Assembly (NCBI GenBank): GCA_012839845.1
Contig: DUMM01000086.1
Coordinates: forward strand, 1 to 50,508
Length of the DNA: 50,508 nucleotides
Direction of reading: 5' to 3'
Origin: Bacillota bacterium
GTDB lineage: Bacteria > Bacillota > Limnochordia > DTU087
The notes under the pieces: model-generated
Seen by the model: the letters and a program-made list of their open reading frames with translations, nothing else
The model's database searches: none
What the model was told of the DNA's origin: nothing
Position numbers and translations under genes: made by a program
Shown here: positions 28,501-35,671 of the stretch, piece after piece
Layout: every line of letters begins with the position of its first letter
Position numbering within the stretch: position 1 is the stretch's first letter

Positions 28501-28610
28501 CCTTGCGGGATGACGGCGGCCGCCACCGGGTGACTGTGATCATGGGCAACAAGACCGCCGGTCAATTAGAGGAAAGTACCGACGTCGATGACTTTGTCCC
28601 GGTACCCTGA
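19542..28610 (+). CDS. Cyclic beta-1,2-glucan synthase homologue (GT84 - cyclisation domain - GH94)
   Basis: 3022 residues, slightly longer than NdvB/ChvB/Cgs proteins (about 2800-2900). TTG start with AAGGA six bases upstream. Membrane segments lie at about 19-46 and 445-505; then a processive GT84 glucosyltransferase with DAD at 662-664 and an HRWVRGDW motif near 808; membrane clusters at about 861-1026; a glycoamylase-like cyclisation region (about 1043-1640) with the conserved ISECG (Glu1508); and a GH94 phosphorylase-like half (about 1670-2980) holding two sugar-binding beta-sandwich regions and the catalytic-loop motif GDWNDGMN (2683-2690). The enzyme family makes beta-1,2-glucan from UDP-glucose, closes it into rings and trims length. 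All domains look intact. Clear in proteobacteria, and also known from some thermophilic Bacillota. Confidence 0.94.
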   Translation: MDCSQISMPPIRRLTVGPVWGYTILVLENAFVIAALLVLGIGALRVRQLVQQPMPVEVTADALLGSNELEQHARELATRHRVSSEGGGVGRRLPDPEAAGRVLQMVYNELSRAVREGYSPSPAAEWLLDNFYVISANIRDLKGSMPPGYYRKLPKLASGRMQGYPRVYALALELISHSDSRIDAENIERFFSAYQSITPLTIGEIWAIPTFIRIGLTENLKYLALQVLSTQRERQEAAKWLNSILQEARTSSVGLDDLLTSRGRSLRRVSATFATELLYRLRNEGTDAAPLTEWLDQRLAAVGTSADEIVHLEHQRQSAREISVRNAINSVRALASMDWTESFERLSCVERILQTDPDGTYATMDSASRDMYRHRVEQVARCLGISELQVARQAVQCASSIPADSKEFWKRHVGYYLIDEGYELLLSKLGQPVTLRRRLRRLISRYRFGLYIGSIVLLTLLITTRLYLYVGDEGLLTTALILTAALVLASDLAVRAVHSIITVLVPPRVLPKCELRHGIPEDQAAIVVIPALLPDKRRAYQLIDRLEVYYLANQDSNLFFALLGDFADAAQEELPEDKEIIEAAQERIKELNKKYAEDRPIFHFFYRSRLWNEAEGCYMGWERKRGKLEEFNRLLRGARDTTYCVDEVPDYLRNVQYVITLDADTGLPRDAARRLIGTQMHPLNRPVLDKTQRRVVRGYGLLQPRINIVATSAARSLFTKVFAGDGGIDPYTTAVSDVYQDLFGEGIYTGKGIYHVDTFNAVLGERLPENAILSHDLLEGSYLRAGLTTDIELIDGYPGRYDAYALRLHRWVRGDWQLLPWLFRTVPTGTEGKSAELNPLSALSRWKILDNLRRSLVSPSLLAVMAGGLTVFPGSPFIYLGFAGLVVVFPWLTLLAANALGVSRGRRFLGHVWTIASDSKKQAWQAFLTLTFLPYQAYLMVDAAVRTIVRVRFTRRHLLEWVTAADLEERLSSGWYGYWLRMLPAQVWAVALLAAVGYMRPENVLLAAPLTVLWLLSPWIAAAVSRPIEDPTASITAEDRTQLRLYARQIWRYFEDFVGEGDNWLPPDHYQEAPKTSLAHRTSPTNIGLYLLSILAARDLGYIGTREMLDRVARCIGTIEKLETWHGHLYNWYDTRNLRPLRPYYVSTVDSGNLIGYLIALRQGLLESLTDPLLDLGRMRAGLTDTFTLMSREVRGDTNPSAAMAQFSRESEVVHETDSTQLPTAVRAYTALKNLEGKLSHLIRSERAEKQSDRSRQSWTMRLTDMIGAYCREIEAAFPWVVLFTAEPLMSEDTLGAELYSRWRSFLRLLDTKSSLLELPGLYKRALEELGQLAVLVQGAGREDKVEITSWLERFRCALVQSMENAANWTKECYQLADTIQELIEAADFRQLYDEKRQLFSIGYSLDEERLTRSHYDLLASEARQASFVAIAKGDVPQKHWFQLGRSMVRAGESRTLVSWSGTMFEYLMPLLIMHCYPNTLLAEACSAAVKEQMTYGRRHKVPWGISECGFSALNVQLHYQYQAFGVPSLGLKRGLAQDLVVAPYATFLALMVYPAASCENLKRLAEQGLEGKYGMYEAIDFTPDRVSRGQSGSIVRMYMAHHLGMSLLALVNCLEDNIMRRRFHSDPYVQATDLLLQERLPRHLSVVERKDDTAVPAATRDTGPLVVRRFGLSDLEEMDVFLTSNGAYSVMLTTAGSGYSRWEGIALNRWRRDGTTDRWGMFFYIKDLKSNRLWSAAYQPTLTRPEAYEVEFADDRAEYLRWDDGIKTRMEVTVSSEHNAEVRRISLTNQSQESRLLEVTSFFEVVLDVDAADLAHPAFSNLFVQTEFLPDYDALLAYRRPRHEHQQGLYLVHTVAVESNTVGELEYETDRLRFIGRGRDLSRPEAADRRLSGRVGAVLDPCMSLRRRIRIPPGKTVRLIYSTAVARTREEAVNLAKAYHEIGASYRAFALAWARSQVELRYLNLSMAEAHLFQTMAASLVFSDQRELMQRREQIARNTLGQERLWAQGISGEIPIMVVKVRSQKDEETVRQALLAHEYWRMKGFAADLVIINEEAGGYAQYVQELVRRLIAGCHGQAKENRPGGIFLKQASHLTPEELRLLEAAAGLVIGAGIGSLAEKAGQRPHRLVSVSRRGLLARRRPSELLANFQEGIGGVRPVSRQSEAPEPALPDGDGAWEEVVQDSALTPLSAGDELKEYEEQLVFFNGFGGFTAEGSEYVILLRDGVISPAPWINVVSNPNAGFLISESGAGYTWTENSRENKLTPWSNDPVLDPPGEAVYLQDLDTGDLWSPTASPIREREPYVAVHGQGYSRFVHDSHGIEQTLLTFVPLRDPVKIYRLKLKNRSDAVRRIAVGFYCEVTLGVHRQITQQHIVTGFDEVSRAVLARCSFRDSIYSHRTAFAAASLKDFTFTGDRLEFIGRHGTLRLPAGMAAPALSGQVGAGLDPCLAIKGSLELQPGEEADVVFLLGEADNLDDVRELVSLYTSPARADQALEEVRSWWDETLSTVQVDTPNRGLNFMVNRWLLYQNLACRMWGRSAFYQAGGAYGFRDQLQDCMALLLARPEIARAHILKAAAQQYVEGDVQHWWHPGSNKGIRTRFADDLLWLPLVTAKYVEVTGDTSIWQEEVGFLEDEPLRPEEQERFGVPRRSRETASILEHCYRAIDRSLRFGEHGLPLMGSGDWNDGMNRVGWQGSGESVWMGWFLYTILTKFAPIAEAHGDSERARRYSREAKRLARAIDESAWDGEWYRRAYFDDGTPLGSASNEECRIDSISQSWAVISGAADPDRAQEAMRAVGDYLVRKEDKLILLLTPAFDKMNPDPGYIRSYVPGVRENGGQYTHAAMWVIMAAAMLGQGDRALELFDLVNPIYHALNCDDALLYRVEPYVVAADVAAVSPNTGRGGWTWYTGAAGWMYQVAVEWILGLKVRGNHFTVEPCIPKSWDQFRMAYRYKSTIYEIAVMNPEGVESGVTEVRLDGSSLAEKLVPLRDDGGRHRVTVIMGNKTAGQLEESTDVDDFVPVP

Positions 28611-28760
28611 GTCGGACGTGGCTGTTTGCCGCCGTACGGTTACCAGAAGGTAGACAGGGGAGTAAGTGTGCCCGGTTAGCAGGAAATCTGCTGCCCAGCA
28701 GGAAGATTGCAACTGACAGATTTAGCCGGTTTGCAACATAGGATGGGGGAGAGTGACTTA

Positions 28761-30296
28761 ATGGAATACCTGCTGGGCTTAGATATAGGGACGACCCACC
28801 TTAAGGCCGGGCTTTTCACAGTTAAGGGAGAAGCAGCAGCTGTAAAACTGACAGATACGCCCACCCGGGATCTCGGAGGAGGCCGAGCTGTTTACGAACC
28901 GGAAGAGCTTTGGGGTAAGGTTGCCGGCTTGCTGCGGGAAATCACGGGTATGCTGGAGCCGAACGATAAAATCCTATCCATCGGGATAGCCAGCATGGGA
29001 GAGGCAGGACTGCTGCTGGATGATGAAGGCAAGCCTCTTACCCCAATTATTGCCTGGTATGATTCTCGGGGCAAAGAAGCGGCTGGCTGGATAGAATCTT
29101 TTGGCGCCAGCCGTATTCTTGGACTTACCGGTCTTTCGCCGGACTACATCTATTCCCTCATGAAGCTGCTGTGGCTCAAGACCCATGAACCAGAGACCTT
29201 TTCCAAGGCTAAGAAATGGCTGTGCATGATGGATTATATTATCTACCGACTGACGGGTGAGTTTGCCACAGACTATTCCATTGCTACCCGCACCATGCTG
29301 TTTGATATCAACCGCAGAGTCTGGTCTGCCGAGATCGCCGAAGCGGCAGGCTTGGATCTGAACCTGATGCCTGAAGCGTATCCCGGAGGAACAGTGGTCG
29401 GTCAAGTTACAGAGGCGGCTTCTCAGACCACCGGTTTAGAGCGGGGTGTGCCTGTATGTACCGGCGGTCATGACCACCTTTGCGGTGCCTTTGCTGTAGG
29501 TGTCTTTGAGCCCGGCAAGGTGCTGGATTCCATGGGGACCGCGGAAAGCTTGGTTGCCGCCTACTCGAGAATTCCCCGTTTGACACCCGATGTCATAAAA
29601 GGATTTGGCGTAGGATGCCATGTGGTGGGGAATGCGTATTATCTTCTGGGGGGCATACATGCCTCAGGGCTTTGTGTAGAGTGGTTTAGGCGAGAGTTCA
29701 GCAGTTTTGAACAGTCCTTAGCCCAGGCAAGAGGTGTCAGCATCTACGACATCCTGGTAGAAGAGGCATCAAAATCGCCGGCAGGTGCCCAGGGCTTGAT
29801 GTTTGTTCCCTATCTGCGGGGGCCTGGACCTGCTGATACCAATCCCTACAGCCGGGCAGCCTTTTTGGGTATTGGGGAATACCACGAAAGAAGGGATCAT
29901 CTGCGGGCCATCCTGGAAGGGCTGGCCTGCGAATTTGCCTATACTCTGCAGAGTTCCCGGGATATTTTAGGCCTTGAAGTCTCCAAAATTCAAGCCATCG
30001 GCGGCGGGACCAAGAATCAACTATGGATGGAGATTAAGGCGGCGGTTCTCAATCTGCCCATCGAAGTACCGGCTGTGCAGGAGTCCACCCTGTTGGGAGC
30101 CGCACTGTTGGGAGGTCTTGGTGCAGGGGTATATCGGGATGAACATGAGGCCTTATCCGAGACCTATCGGGTGCTGCGCACCTACGAGCCCGATCCCAAA
30201 CTGGTTAGAGCGTATGCAGACCTTTACGCAGCCTACTGTCGGATCCTGCCCTTGGCAGGCGAGATTAGCCGCATAATCGCAAACTTGCATTCGTAA
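28761..30296 (+). CDS. FGGY-family carbohydrate kinase
   Basis: 511 residues from the ATG at 28761 (GGGGGAGAG upstream); an in-frame extension to 28707 lacks a ribosome site. Two actin-like domains: N-terminal phosphate-1 loop GLDIGTTHLKAGLF, the C-terminal GGTKNQLWMEIKA block and the conserved CTGGHDHLCGAFAVG that carries the catalytic Asp. It phosphorylates a sugar or polyol with ATP; the residues seen do not identify the substrate, and xylulose, fuculose or gluconate are all possible. It lies 150 bases after the glucan synthase on the same strand and ends at a strong terminator, so co-transcription is possible. Confidence 0.88.
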   Translation: MEYLLGLDIGTTHLKAGLFTVKGEAAAVKLTDTPTRDLGGGRAVYEPEELWGKVAGLLREITGMLEPNDKILSIGIASMGEAGLLLDDEGKPLTPIIAWYDSRGKEAAGWIESFGASRILGLTGLSPDYIYSLMKLLWLKTHEPETFSKAKKWLCMMDYIIYRLTGEFATDYSIATRTMLFDINRRVWSAEIAEAAGLDLNLMPEAYPGGTVVGQVTEAASQTTGLERGVPVCTGGHDHLCGAFAVGVFEPGKVLDSMGTAESLVAAYSRIPRLTPDVIKGFGVGCHVVGNAYYLLGGIHASGLCVEWFRREFSSFEQSLAQARGVSIYDILVEEASKSPAGAQGLMFVPYLRGPGPADTNPYSRAAFLGIGEYHERRDHLRAILEGLACEFAYTLQSSRDILGLEVSKIQAIGGGTKNQLWMEIKAAVLNLPIEVPAVQESTLLGAALLGGLGAGVYRDEHEALSETYRVLRTYEPDPKLVRAYADLYAAYCRILPLAGEISRIIANLHS

Positions 30297-30313
30297 AACT
30301 GCGGGAAAAGAGA

Positions 30314-30353
30314 AGGGGGATGATGCTGACTTGAGTCAGCACTATCCCCCTTT
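30314..30353. terminator. Terminator between the sugar kinase and the coat genes
   Basis: An AGGGGGAT arm pairs with ATCCCCCT, and an inner TGCTGAC/GTCAGCA stem closes a TTGA loop, with two unpaired bases on each side between them. It is followed by TTT on the plus strand. It also lies beyond the end of the convergent coat-protein operon. Confidence 0.8.
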
Positions 30354-30377
30354 GCTGCCCTCCTTCTTGTTCGTTCA

Positions 30378-30725
30378 TCACTGCAGTACGTCAGGGTATG
30401 GGAACTGCCCTAAGTAACTGCTGAACTGCTGCTGAGCCTGCTGCAGCTTCTGCTGCTCTACACCTTCAAGCTTATACCAACCTCGCTGGAACATAGCAAG
30501 GAAAGCATCTCTGGCAGCTTTGTGGGTATCGCACAGGATATTCTCTACATCGTTGTACAGAGCGGGATAACTGGCCTCCCGGGCAAATACGTTGAAGTTG
30601 TCCGTCAAGTACTTTTCTGTGGCCAATACATCATTGAGTATATCCCGGTCATTTATCTGGGGGCCCTTCACTTTAGGTACAGTTCCAGACTGGGGATTCT
30701 GAATTGTCTTGTTGTCCTGCGGCAC
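30378..30725 (-). CDS. CotF-family spore coat protein
   Basis: 115 residues. The helical CotF domain (about 22-110) shows the typical NDRDILNDVLATEKYLTDNF start, Asp/Glu-rich middle and C-terminal FQRGWYKLEG...QFSSYLGQFPYP. Such proteins are deposited on the outer surface of endospores. GTG start with GGGAGGTGA. Second gene of a two-gene operon whose first product is related, suggesting the two assemble together. Confidence 0.9.
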   Translation of the reverse strand: MPQDNKTIQNPQSGTVPKVKGPQINDRDILNDVLATEKYLTDNFNVFAREASYPALYNDVENILCDTHKAARDAFLAMFQRGWYKLEGVEQQKLQQAQQQFSSYLGQFPYPDVLQ

Positions 30726-30742
30726 GGTGTCACCTCCCTGTA

Positions 30743-31015
30743 CTACTGTGATATTCTCTGACCAGTTATGGCTTTAGACGGATCTAGATGACTCAGCAGT
30801 CTCTGATAGTGATTCTGGTGCATTCTGCTCAGCCGTTCGCATATGTCCTTAACGGCCTTTTCCTGAGCCATCTGCGCGTACATTCCAAACTTCTTGGCTG
30901 CCAGCAGCTCCCAGGACAGGGCATCTTGGATATAACTCAGGTCTTTGGTGGTCACGATTTCCGGGGGCTGCTGCATGACGCCCACTTGTGTACCGGTACC
31001 TGTCTGCAACTGCAC
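30743..31015 (-). CDS. Small spore-coat-like helical protein (CotF-type partner)
   Basis: 90 residues, GTG start with GGGAGGT eight to nine bases upstream. The motif TTKDLSYIQDALSWELLAAKKFGMYA is typical of the short coat proteins that accompany CotF-family genes in Clostridia; a ferritin-like two-helix arrangement is likely. Only 17 bases separate it from the CotF gene. The 192 bases upstream hold a CATAATAA stretch at a plausible distance for a sporulation sigma factor, but no -35 is convincing. Confidence 0.82.
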   Translation of the reverse strand: MQLQTGTGTQVGVMQQPPEIVTTKDLSYIQDALSWELLAAKKFGMYAQMAQEKAVKDICERLSRMHQNHYQRLLSHLDPSKAITGQRISQ

Positions 31016-31207
31016 TTTTCTTTGACCTCCCTTCGTTTATCCACTACACCGGTTATTATGACCACCTTCAGGCCAAACAATCCCTCAAAACCTTGCCCAG
31101 TAAAACTGACTTCGGTGCTTGGCGCTTGACCGACTGCTGCCTTCTTGCCTAGACTACCTGGAGCTTGTGTTGTAGAATAAGCACAGATCACCACAAGCCG
31201 CAGGGAA

Positions 31208-31642
31208 ATGGAGCTGGAGCAGATGATCACCAGACAAACATGGATCAATGGGTTGAAAAACGGCATCGAAACCATTTGGGAACTGGCCAAAGTAGTTGTT
31301 CCTGTAACCCTAGCAGTTACTGTGCTGAAGGAAACCGGTTGGCTGGGCCTTCTGGCAGGTCGGCTGGAACCTTTGATGTCCCTTTTGGGGCTGCCTGGAG
31401 AAGCGGCATTGGCTGTAGTGATAGGGTATTTCCTGAACATCTACAGCGCCATTGCTGTCATTCTCGCACTGGACTTGACTGCCCAACAGATTACCGTGCT
31501 GGCCGTTATGCTCGGTATTTGTCACAATCTGTTAGTAGAAGGGGCCGTAACCGCCAAGACAGGTGTCAAACCGCTGCCCCTAGCTTTGCTCCGCATCGGC
31601 GTTTCCATTTTGGCAGGCCTGGGAGTCAATTGGGCGTTCTGA
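31208..31642 (+). CDS. Nucleoside-recognition (Gate) domain membrane protein, first of a pair
   Basis: 144 residues, about four membrane segments. The single Gate domain is visible in PVTLAVTVLKETGWLGLLAG and the helix ending LGICHNLLVEGAV. A full transporter has two such halves (as in FeoB or SpmA/SpmB), so this and the next gene probably form a heterodimer. The substrate is unknown. The ATG at 31208 has only a short AGGGA just before it; an ATG at 31223 with GGAG upstream is an equal candidate. The following gene begins 44 bases on. Confidence 0.82.
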   Translation: MELEQMITRQTWINGLKNGIETIWELAKVVVPVTLAVTVLKETGWLGLLAGRLEPLMSLLGLPGEAALAVVIGYFLNIYSAIAVILALDLTAQQITVLAVMLGICHNLLVEGAVTAKTGVKPLPLALLRIGVSILAGLGVNWAF

Positions 31643-31686
31643 CGCAGATCATGAAAATTCAAGGATAGGACCTGGGAGGGGAAGGG

Positions 31687-32175
31687 ATGGGCTTTTTCTT
31701 CATTGACACAGTCCTCGACGGCCTTCAAGCCGGATTTATGGGTCTGAAAAACATCGCTGTTGTAGTGCTGCCTCTGATGGTCGCCGTTGAACTGGCCAAG
31801 GACAGCGGTTTGATGGAATGGGCTACCGGGAAACTGCAATCATTGGCGGTTCTGCTTCAAATTTCCAAGGAATCCCTGCTGCCTTTGGTAGTGGGATTGT
31901 TTGCCGGTCTTGCCTTCGGTTCAGGAATTCTCATTAACGCCTCTAAAGAGGCACAGCTTTCCAAGAAGGATCGCTATATAGTAGCGGTTTTCTTGAGCCT
32001 TTGCCACTCTGTTTTCGAGGATACTCTGCTTCTTACCGCTGTCGGGGCAAGTCTACCTTGGCTTCTGGGCAGCAGGATTCTCTTGGCAGTGATTGGGTCT
32101 ATGCTGGCGGCTCGCTTTTTCCCTGAGCCAGCTCTTGGTGTGCAGAACAAACCGGCAGAGCAGGGACGGGTGTGA
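31687..32175 (+). CDS. Nucleoside-recognition (Gate) domain membrane protein, second of a pair
   Basis: 162 residues with four or five membrane segments and a Gate domain (VVVLPLMVAVELAKDSGLME, then LCHSVFEDTLLLTAVGA). Both Gate proteins place a CH pair in an equivalent helix (ICHNLLVEG and LCHSVFEDT), as expected for paired half-transporters. GGAGG lies seven bases before the ATG. The 113 bases that follow, up to the mannosidase, hold no convincing gene. Confidence 0.82.
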   Translation: MGFFFIDTVLDGLQAGFMGLKNIAVVVLPLMVAVELAKDSGLMEWATGKLQSLAVLLQISKESLLPLVVGLFAGLAFGSGILINASKEAQLSKKDRYIVAVFLSLCHSVFEDTLLLTAVGASLPWLLGSRILLAVIGSMLAARFFPEPALGVQNKPAEQGRV

Positions 32176-32288
32176 TTTTTGGCAGGAACCTATCCGCGGA
32201 GGCGGAAAAGAAGAAGTAAACAGCCGCGGCGGCACCGCCGATGGCTAACTGGACGAGAATAACGGGAATGCGGTAAGGAGGGCGAGCT

Positions 32289-34739
32289 ATGCGGCGCTTA
32301 GACTTAAGCGGCGTCTGGCAGTTAAGCCAGCTGGGGTCTGAGGAGAGCATACCAGCGCAGGTGCCCGGAGACAACTACAGTGCTCTTTTGGAGGCAGGCA
32401 AGATCCCGGACCCCTATTGGGGAGACAATGAGCTGGCGGTTCAGTGGGTTGGGCAAACGGATTGGGTGTATTCCCGGCGATTCACTATCGATGAGGATAT
32501 TCTGGCCGAAACCTCGGTTTTTCTCAGCTGCGAAGGCTTAGATACCATCGCTGACATCTATATAAACGGCCAGCATGTGGGCTCGACAGACAACATGTTC
32601 CGCCGCTACAGGTTTGAAGTGAAGGAGTACTGCAGGCTGGGTGATAACGAGATCCAAATCGTCATCCATTCGCCGGTGAAGACCGCTGTTGAACGCAGCG
32701 GAAAACTGCCGTATGAAATCCCCCACAGTCAATTTCCTATCCAAGCGCCCCACGTCAATCTGGTTCGGAAGACGGCCTGTCACGGAGGTTGGGATTGGGG
32801 ACCGTGTTTGATGGTATCCGGCATCTACGGTCACATCTACATAGGTGCCACCTCCTTGGGGCGGATAGAGTATGTGTATACTGCCCAGAGCCACGGGGAT
32901 GGGATGTGCAAGGTAGAGGTTACAGCTGAAGTCATATCTCCTGAGGGCGGTGAGACAGAGCTGCAGGTGACCTTGGGAGATATTCATCAGCGGAAGCCGG
33001 TGGTACTTAATCCGGGGATGAACATAGTGTCAACTGAGCTTACAGTGGTCAATCCCCAGCTGTGGTGGCCCAACGGCAGCGGTAGTCAGCACCTCTATGA
33101 CCTAACAGTTGCCATCGCCGGCGATGAGGTGAGAAAAAGGTTGGGACTGCGGAAACTAGAGGTCGTCACGGAGGAGGATGATATCGGGCTGTCCTTCAAG
33201 ATCAGGGTCAACGGCGTAGACATTTTCTGCAAAGGGGCCAACTGGATACCGGCCGATGCCCTTCCCCAGCGGCAGACCCGGGAGAGGCTGGATGAGCTCT
33301 TAAGCAGTGCTGCCGCTGCTCATATGAATATGCTCCGGGTGTGGGGAGGCGGGCAGTACGAGTCCGATGACTTTTACGAGCTGTGCGACGAGAAAGGTAT
33401 CATGATCTGGCACGACTTTATGTTCTCCTGTGCCCTGTATCCAGCTACAAAGGAGTTTCTGGCCAACGTTCGCGAAGAGGTTATCCACCAGGTAAAGCGC
33501 CTGCGGGACCACGCTTGCATTGCCCTCTGGTGCGGCAACAACGAGTGCTTGGGGGCATTGAACTGGTTTGAAGTCTCTCGCCGCAATCGGGATCGGTACC
33601 TGGTTGACTATGACCGACTGTACGAAGGGACCATCGGTAGGGCGGTCGACGAAGCTGATCCTACCCGTTTGTACTGGCCAAGCTCGCCTTGCGGCGGCCG
33701 TGGAGATTACTCAGATAACTGGCACGAGGACTCCCGGGGCGATATGCACTACTGGACCGTGTGGCATGAAAATGCCTCCTTTGATGCCTATTTCGATGTA
33801 GTTCCCCGATTTTGTTCAGAGTTTGGCTATCAGTCATTTCCCTCTCTAGAGACTATCGCTTCTTTTGCGCCGCCGGACCAGTTCAACCCCACCGCGCCCT
33901 TTATGGAACACCATCAGCGCCATCCTGGAGGCAACTCCAGGATCGTGGAAATGATGACCAGGTATTTTAGGGTACCGGAGGGCTTTGAGAACTTCATTTT
34001 CTTAAGTCAAGTGCAGCAGGGGCTGGCCATGAAGACGGGAGTTGAATATTGGCGGCACCTGCAGCCCATCTGCATGGGGACTTTGTACTGGCAGCTCAAT
34101 GACGTGTGGCCTGTTTGCTCGTGGTCGTCGCTGGAATACAGCGGCCGGTGGAAACTCCTGCACTACTTGGCTAAGCGGTTCTACGCACCGGTGATTGTAA
34201 CTGCTTTTCAGAACAAGGAAGACGAGCTGGAGATCTGGGTGGTCAACGACCAACACCGGGAGCAGACAGTCACTGTGACCCTGCAGATATGGGATTTTGC
34301 CGGCCAGATCCGCAAAGAGGAGCAATACACGGGGGCAGCTGCTGCAGGCGGGGCAGTACTTCTGGCAAAGCGACCCCTTGCAGACCTGGCTCCTAAGCCC
34401 CATGAGGTTTTTGCCTTCCTTGAACTGACTGGGGATGGTGTATACCATTACAACGACCACTTCTTCACAGAATATAAGAAGTGCCATCTGCCCGATGTCA
34501 GTATAAAGGCAGCCGTAAAGGAGGTCGATGGGGGGTATCAGGTGGAAGTGGCCAGCGATATGCCCGCATTCTTCGTAAGCCTTGAAGCTCGGGGAATCCG
34601 GGGAGAGTTTGATGACAACTGCTTCACTTTACTTCCCGGCAAACCGAGGACACTGGTGTTTACTGCAAAAGACGCTGTCAGCCTTGAGCAATTTCAGAAC
34701 TCCTTGAAGCTGTACCATCTGCGCGCAACCTATAGATGA
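32289..34739 (+). CDS. Beta-mannosidase (glycoside hydrolase family 2)
   Basis: 816 residues, typical for GH2 beta-mannosidases. An N-terminal sugar-binding jelly roll (about 1-180) with GDNELAVQWVG, an immunoglobulin-like domain (about 185-280), the TIM barrel (about 285-600) and C-terminal beta domains. Catalytic acid/base Glu419 in WCGNNE and nucleophile Glu511 in FCSEFG are both present. No signal peptide, so it acts in the cytosol on imported manno-oligosaccharides. AAGGAGGGCGAG is just before the ATG. It lies near the sugar kinase but 2 kb downstream, so an operon with it is not shown. Confidence 0.95.
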   Translation: MRRLDLSGVWQLSQLGSEESIPAQVPGDNYSALLEAGKIPDPYWGDNELAVQWVGQTDWVYSRRFTIDEDILAETSVFLSCEGLDTIADIYINGQHVGSTDNMFRRYRFEVKEYCRLGDNEIQIVIHSPVKTAVERSGKLPYEIPHSQFPIQAPHVNLVRKTACHGGWDWGPCLMVSGIYGHIYIGATSLGRIEYVYTAQSHGDGMCKVEVTAEVISPEGGETELQVTLGDIHQRKPVVLNPGMNIVSTELTVVNPQLWWPNGSGSQHLYDLTVAIAGDEVRKRLGLRKLEVVTEEDDIGLSFKIRVNGVDIFCKGANWIPADALPQRQTRERLDELLSSAAAAHMNMLRVWGGGQYESDDFYELCDEKGIMIWHDFMFSCALYPATKEFLANVREEVIHQVKRLRDHACIALWCGNNECLGALNWFEVSRRNRDRYLVDYDRLYEGTIGRAVDEADPTRLYWPSSPCGGRGDYSDNWHEDSRGDMHYWTVWHENASFDAYFDVVPRFCSEFGYQSFPSLETIASFAPPDQFNPTAPFMEHHQRHPGGNSRIVEMMTRYFRVPEGFENFIFLSQVQQGLAMKTGVEYWRHLQPICMGTLYWQLNDVWPVCSWSSLEYSGRWKLLHYLAKRFYAPVIVTAFQNKEDELEIWVVNDQHREQTVTVTLQIWDFAGQIRKEEQYTGAAAAGGAVLLAKRPLADLAPKPHEVFAFLELTGDGVYHYNDHFFTEYKKCHLPDVSIKAAVKEVDGGYQVEVASDMPAFFVSLEARGIRGEFDDNCFTLLPGKPRTLVFTAKDAVSLEQFQNSLKLYHLRATYR

Positions 34740-34828
34740 AGCAGTTTTTATGAGGTGCAAAGCGGTCTTCGGGGTAAATATATGCTTGGAGAGTAGGTCC
34801 TGAGGATGAAAGGGGGCAGTAGAACAGT

Positions 34829-35518
34829 ATGAACAGGCAGGTAGGAAGGGTTGGCTTCGCGGTATTGATTATCGGTTTGCTTATAGGGTCAGCGGCTTGG
34901 GCGGCATCGCCGGAGACGATTATCAGTCAGAGCATAACAGCCCTGCAGGACATGGCTGTTGAGCCCGATGCAGGCACCATGGTCAGCCTTTTAAAGGAGG
35001 CTCGGGGTGTTGCCATCTTCCCATCGGTGGTGAAGGCCGGGATTTTCCTAGGGGGCAAATACGGAGAGGGCCTGGTGCTGCAGCGGGATCCGGCGACCGG
35101 CAGCTGGTGCGGCCCCAGCTTTATCTCAATGAAAGGGGTCTCTTACGGGCTGCAGTTTGGCGTCCAGTCAACGGCTCTGGTGCTGGTTATCAACAATGAT
35201 GAGGGGATGGAGCGCTTCAGAGGTTCCCAAGAATTCACCCTGGGAGGAGACATCGGCATAGCCGCTGGTCCCATCGGCCGTCAGGCGGGGGCTAGTACCG
35301 ACGTACAGCTAAAATCTGCAATTTACAGCTATTCCATGAGCAAGGGACTCTTTGCCGGTTTTTCACTGGAAGGAGCGATCATCGAGACTGATCACGATGC
35401 CAATAGAACCTACTGGGGAAGGGCAGTACTGCCCGAGGATATTCTCGCAACCCCCGCTGCAGGCTCCAAGATACAGCCCTTGATAGATGAACTGGAGCGG
35501 CTGATGGCACAAAGCTAG
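34829..35518 (+). CDS. SYLF (Ysc84-like) lipid-binding domain protein, secreted
   Basis: 229 residues with a clear signal peptide (basic start, hydrophobic core FAVLIIGLLIGSAAW, cleavage near AWA-AS at residue 26). The SYLF domain (about 45-210) shows LLKEARGVAIFPSVVKAGIFLG and the SYSMSKGLFAGFSLEGAII block. SYLF domains bind phosphoinositide-type lipids in eukaryotes; the bacterial role is unclear. It is expected outside the cytoplasmic membrane. GGGGGCAG lies about a dozen bases upstream of the ATG. Confidence 0.9.
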   Translation: MNRQVGRVGFAVLIIGLLIGSAAWAASPETIISQSITALQDMAVEPDAGTMVSLLKEARGVAIFPSVVKAGIFLGGKYGEGLVLQRDPATGSWCGPSFISMKGVSYGLQFGVQSTALVLVINNDEGMERFRGSQEFTLGGDIGIAAGPIGRQAGASTDVQLKSAIYSYSMSKGLFAGFSLEGAIIETDHDANRTYWGRAVLPEDILATPAAGSKIQPLIDELERLMAQS

Positions 35519-35588
35519 TGAAATCCGGTGGCCTTTTGCCCCTCAATGGATGTAGATTGGGGCGGGTGTTCAAATCAACAGCGGTATT

Positions 35589-35618
35589 GGAAAGGGCCTG
35601 GAAATCCAGGCCCTTTCC
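35589..35618. terminator. Perfect 13-bp hairpin between the SYLF and HAD genes
   Basis: GGAAAGGGCCTGG and CCAGGCCCTTTCC pair perfectly around AAAT, between two convergent genes. There is no T-run on either strand, so it may slow or protect transcripts rather than terminate by itself. Confidence 0.6.
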
Positions 35619-35671
35619 AGCAACAAGGCCAAAATGGCCGCTTGCTCTCCTTGTACCTATTCTCCTGCCAG

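Noticed and set aside
32099-32374. Minus-strand ORF with a hydrophobic stretch (IPVILVQLAIGGAAAAVYFFF) and, on the plus strand, a 27-residue Arg-rich peptide in the same gap
   Set aside because: Each is what a GC-rich Arg-codon run gives when read on the opposite strand; neither has a good ribosome site, and the minus ORF overlaps the ends of two real genes.
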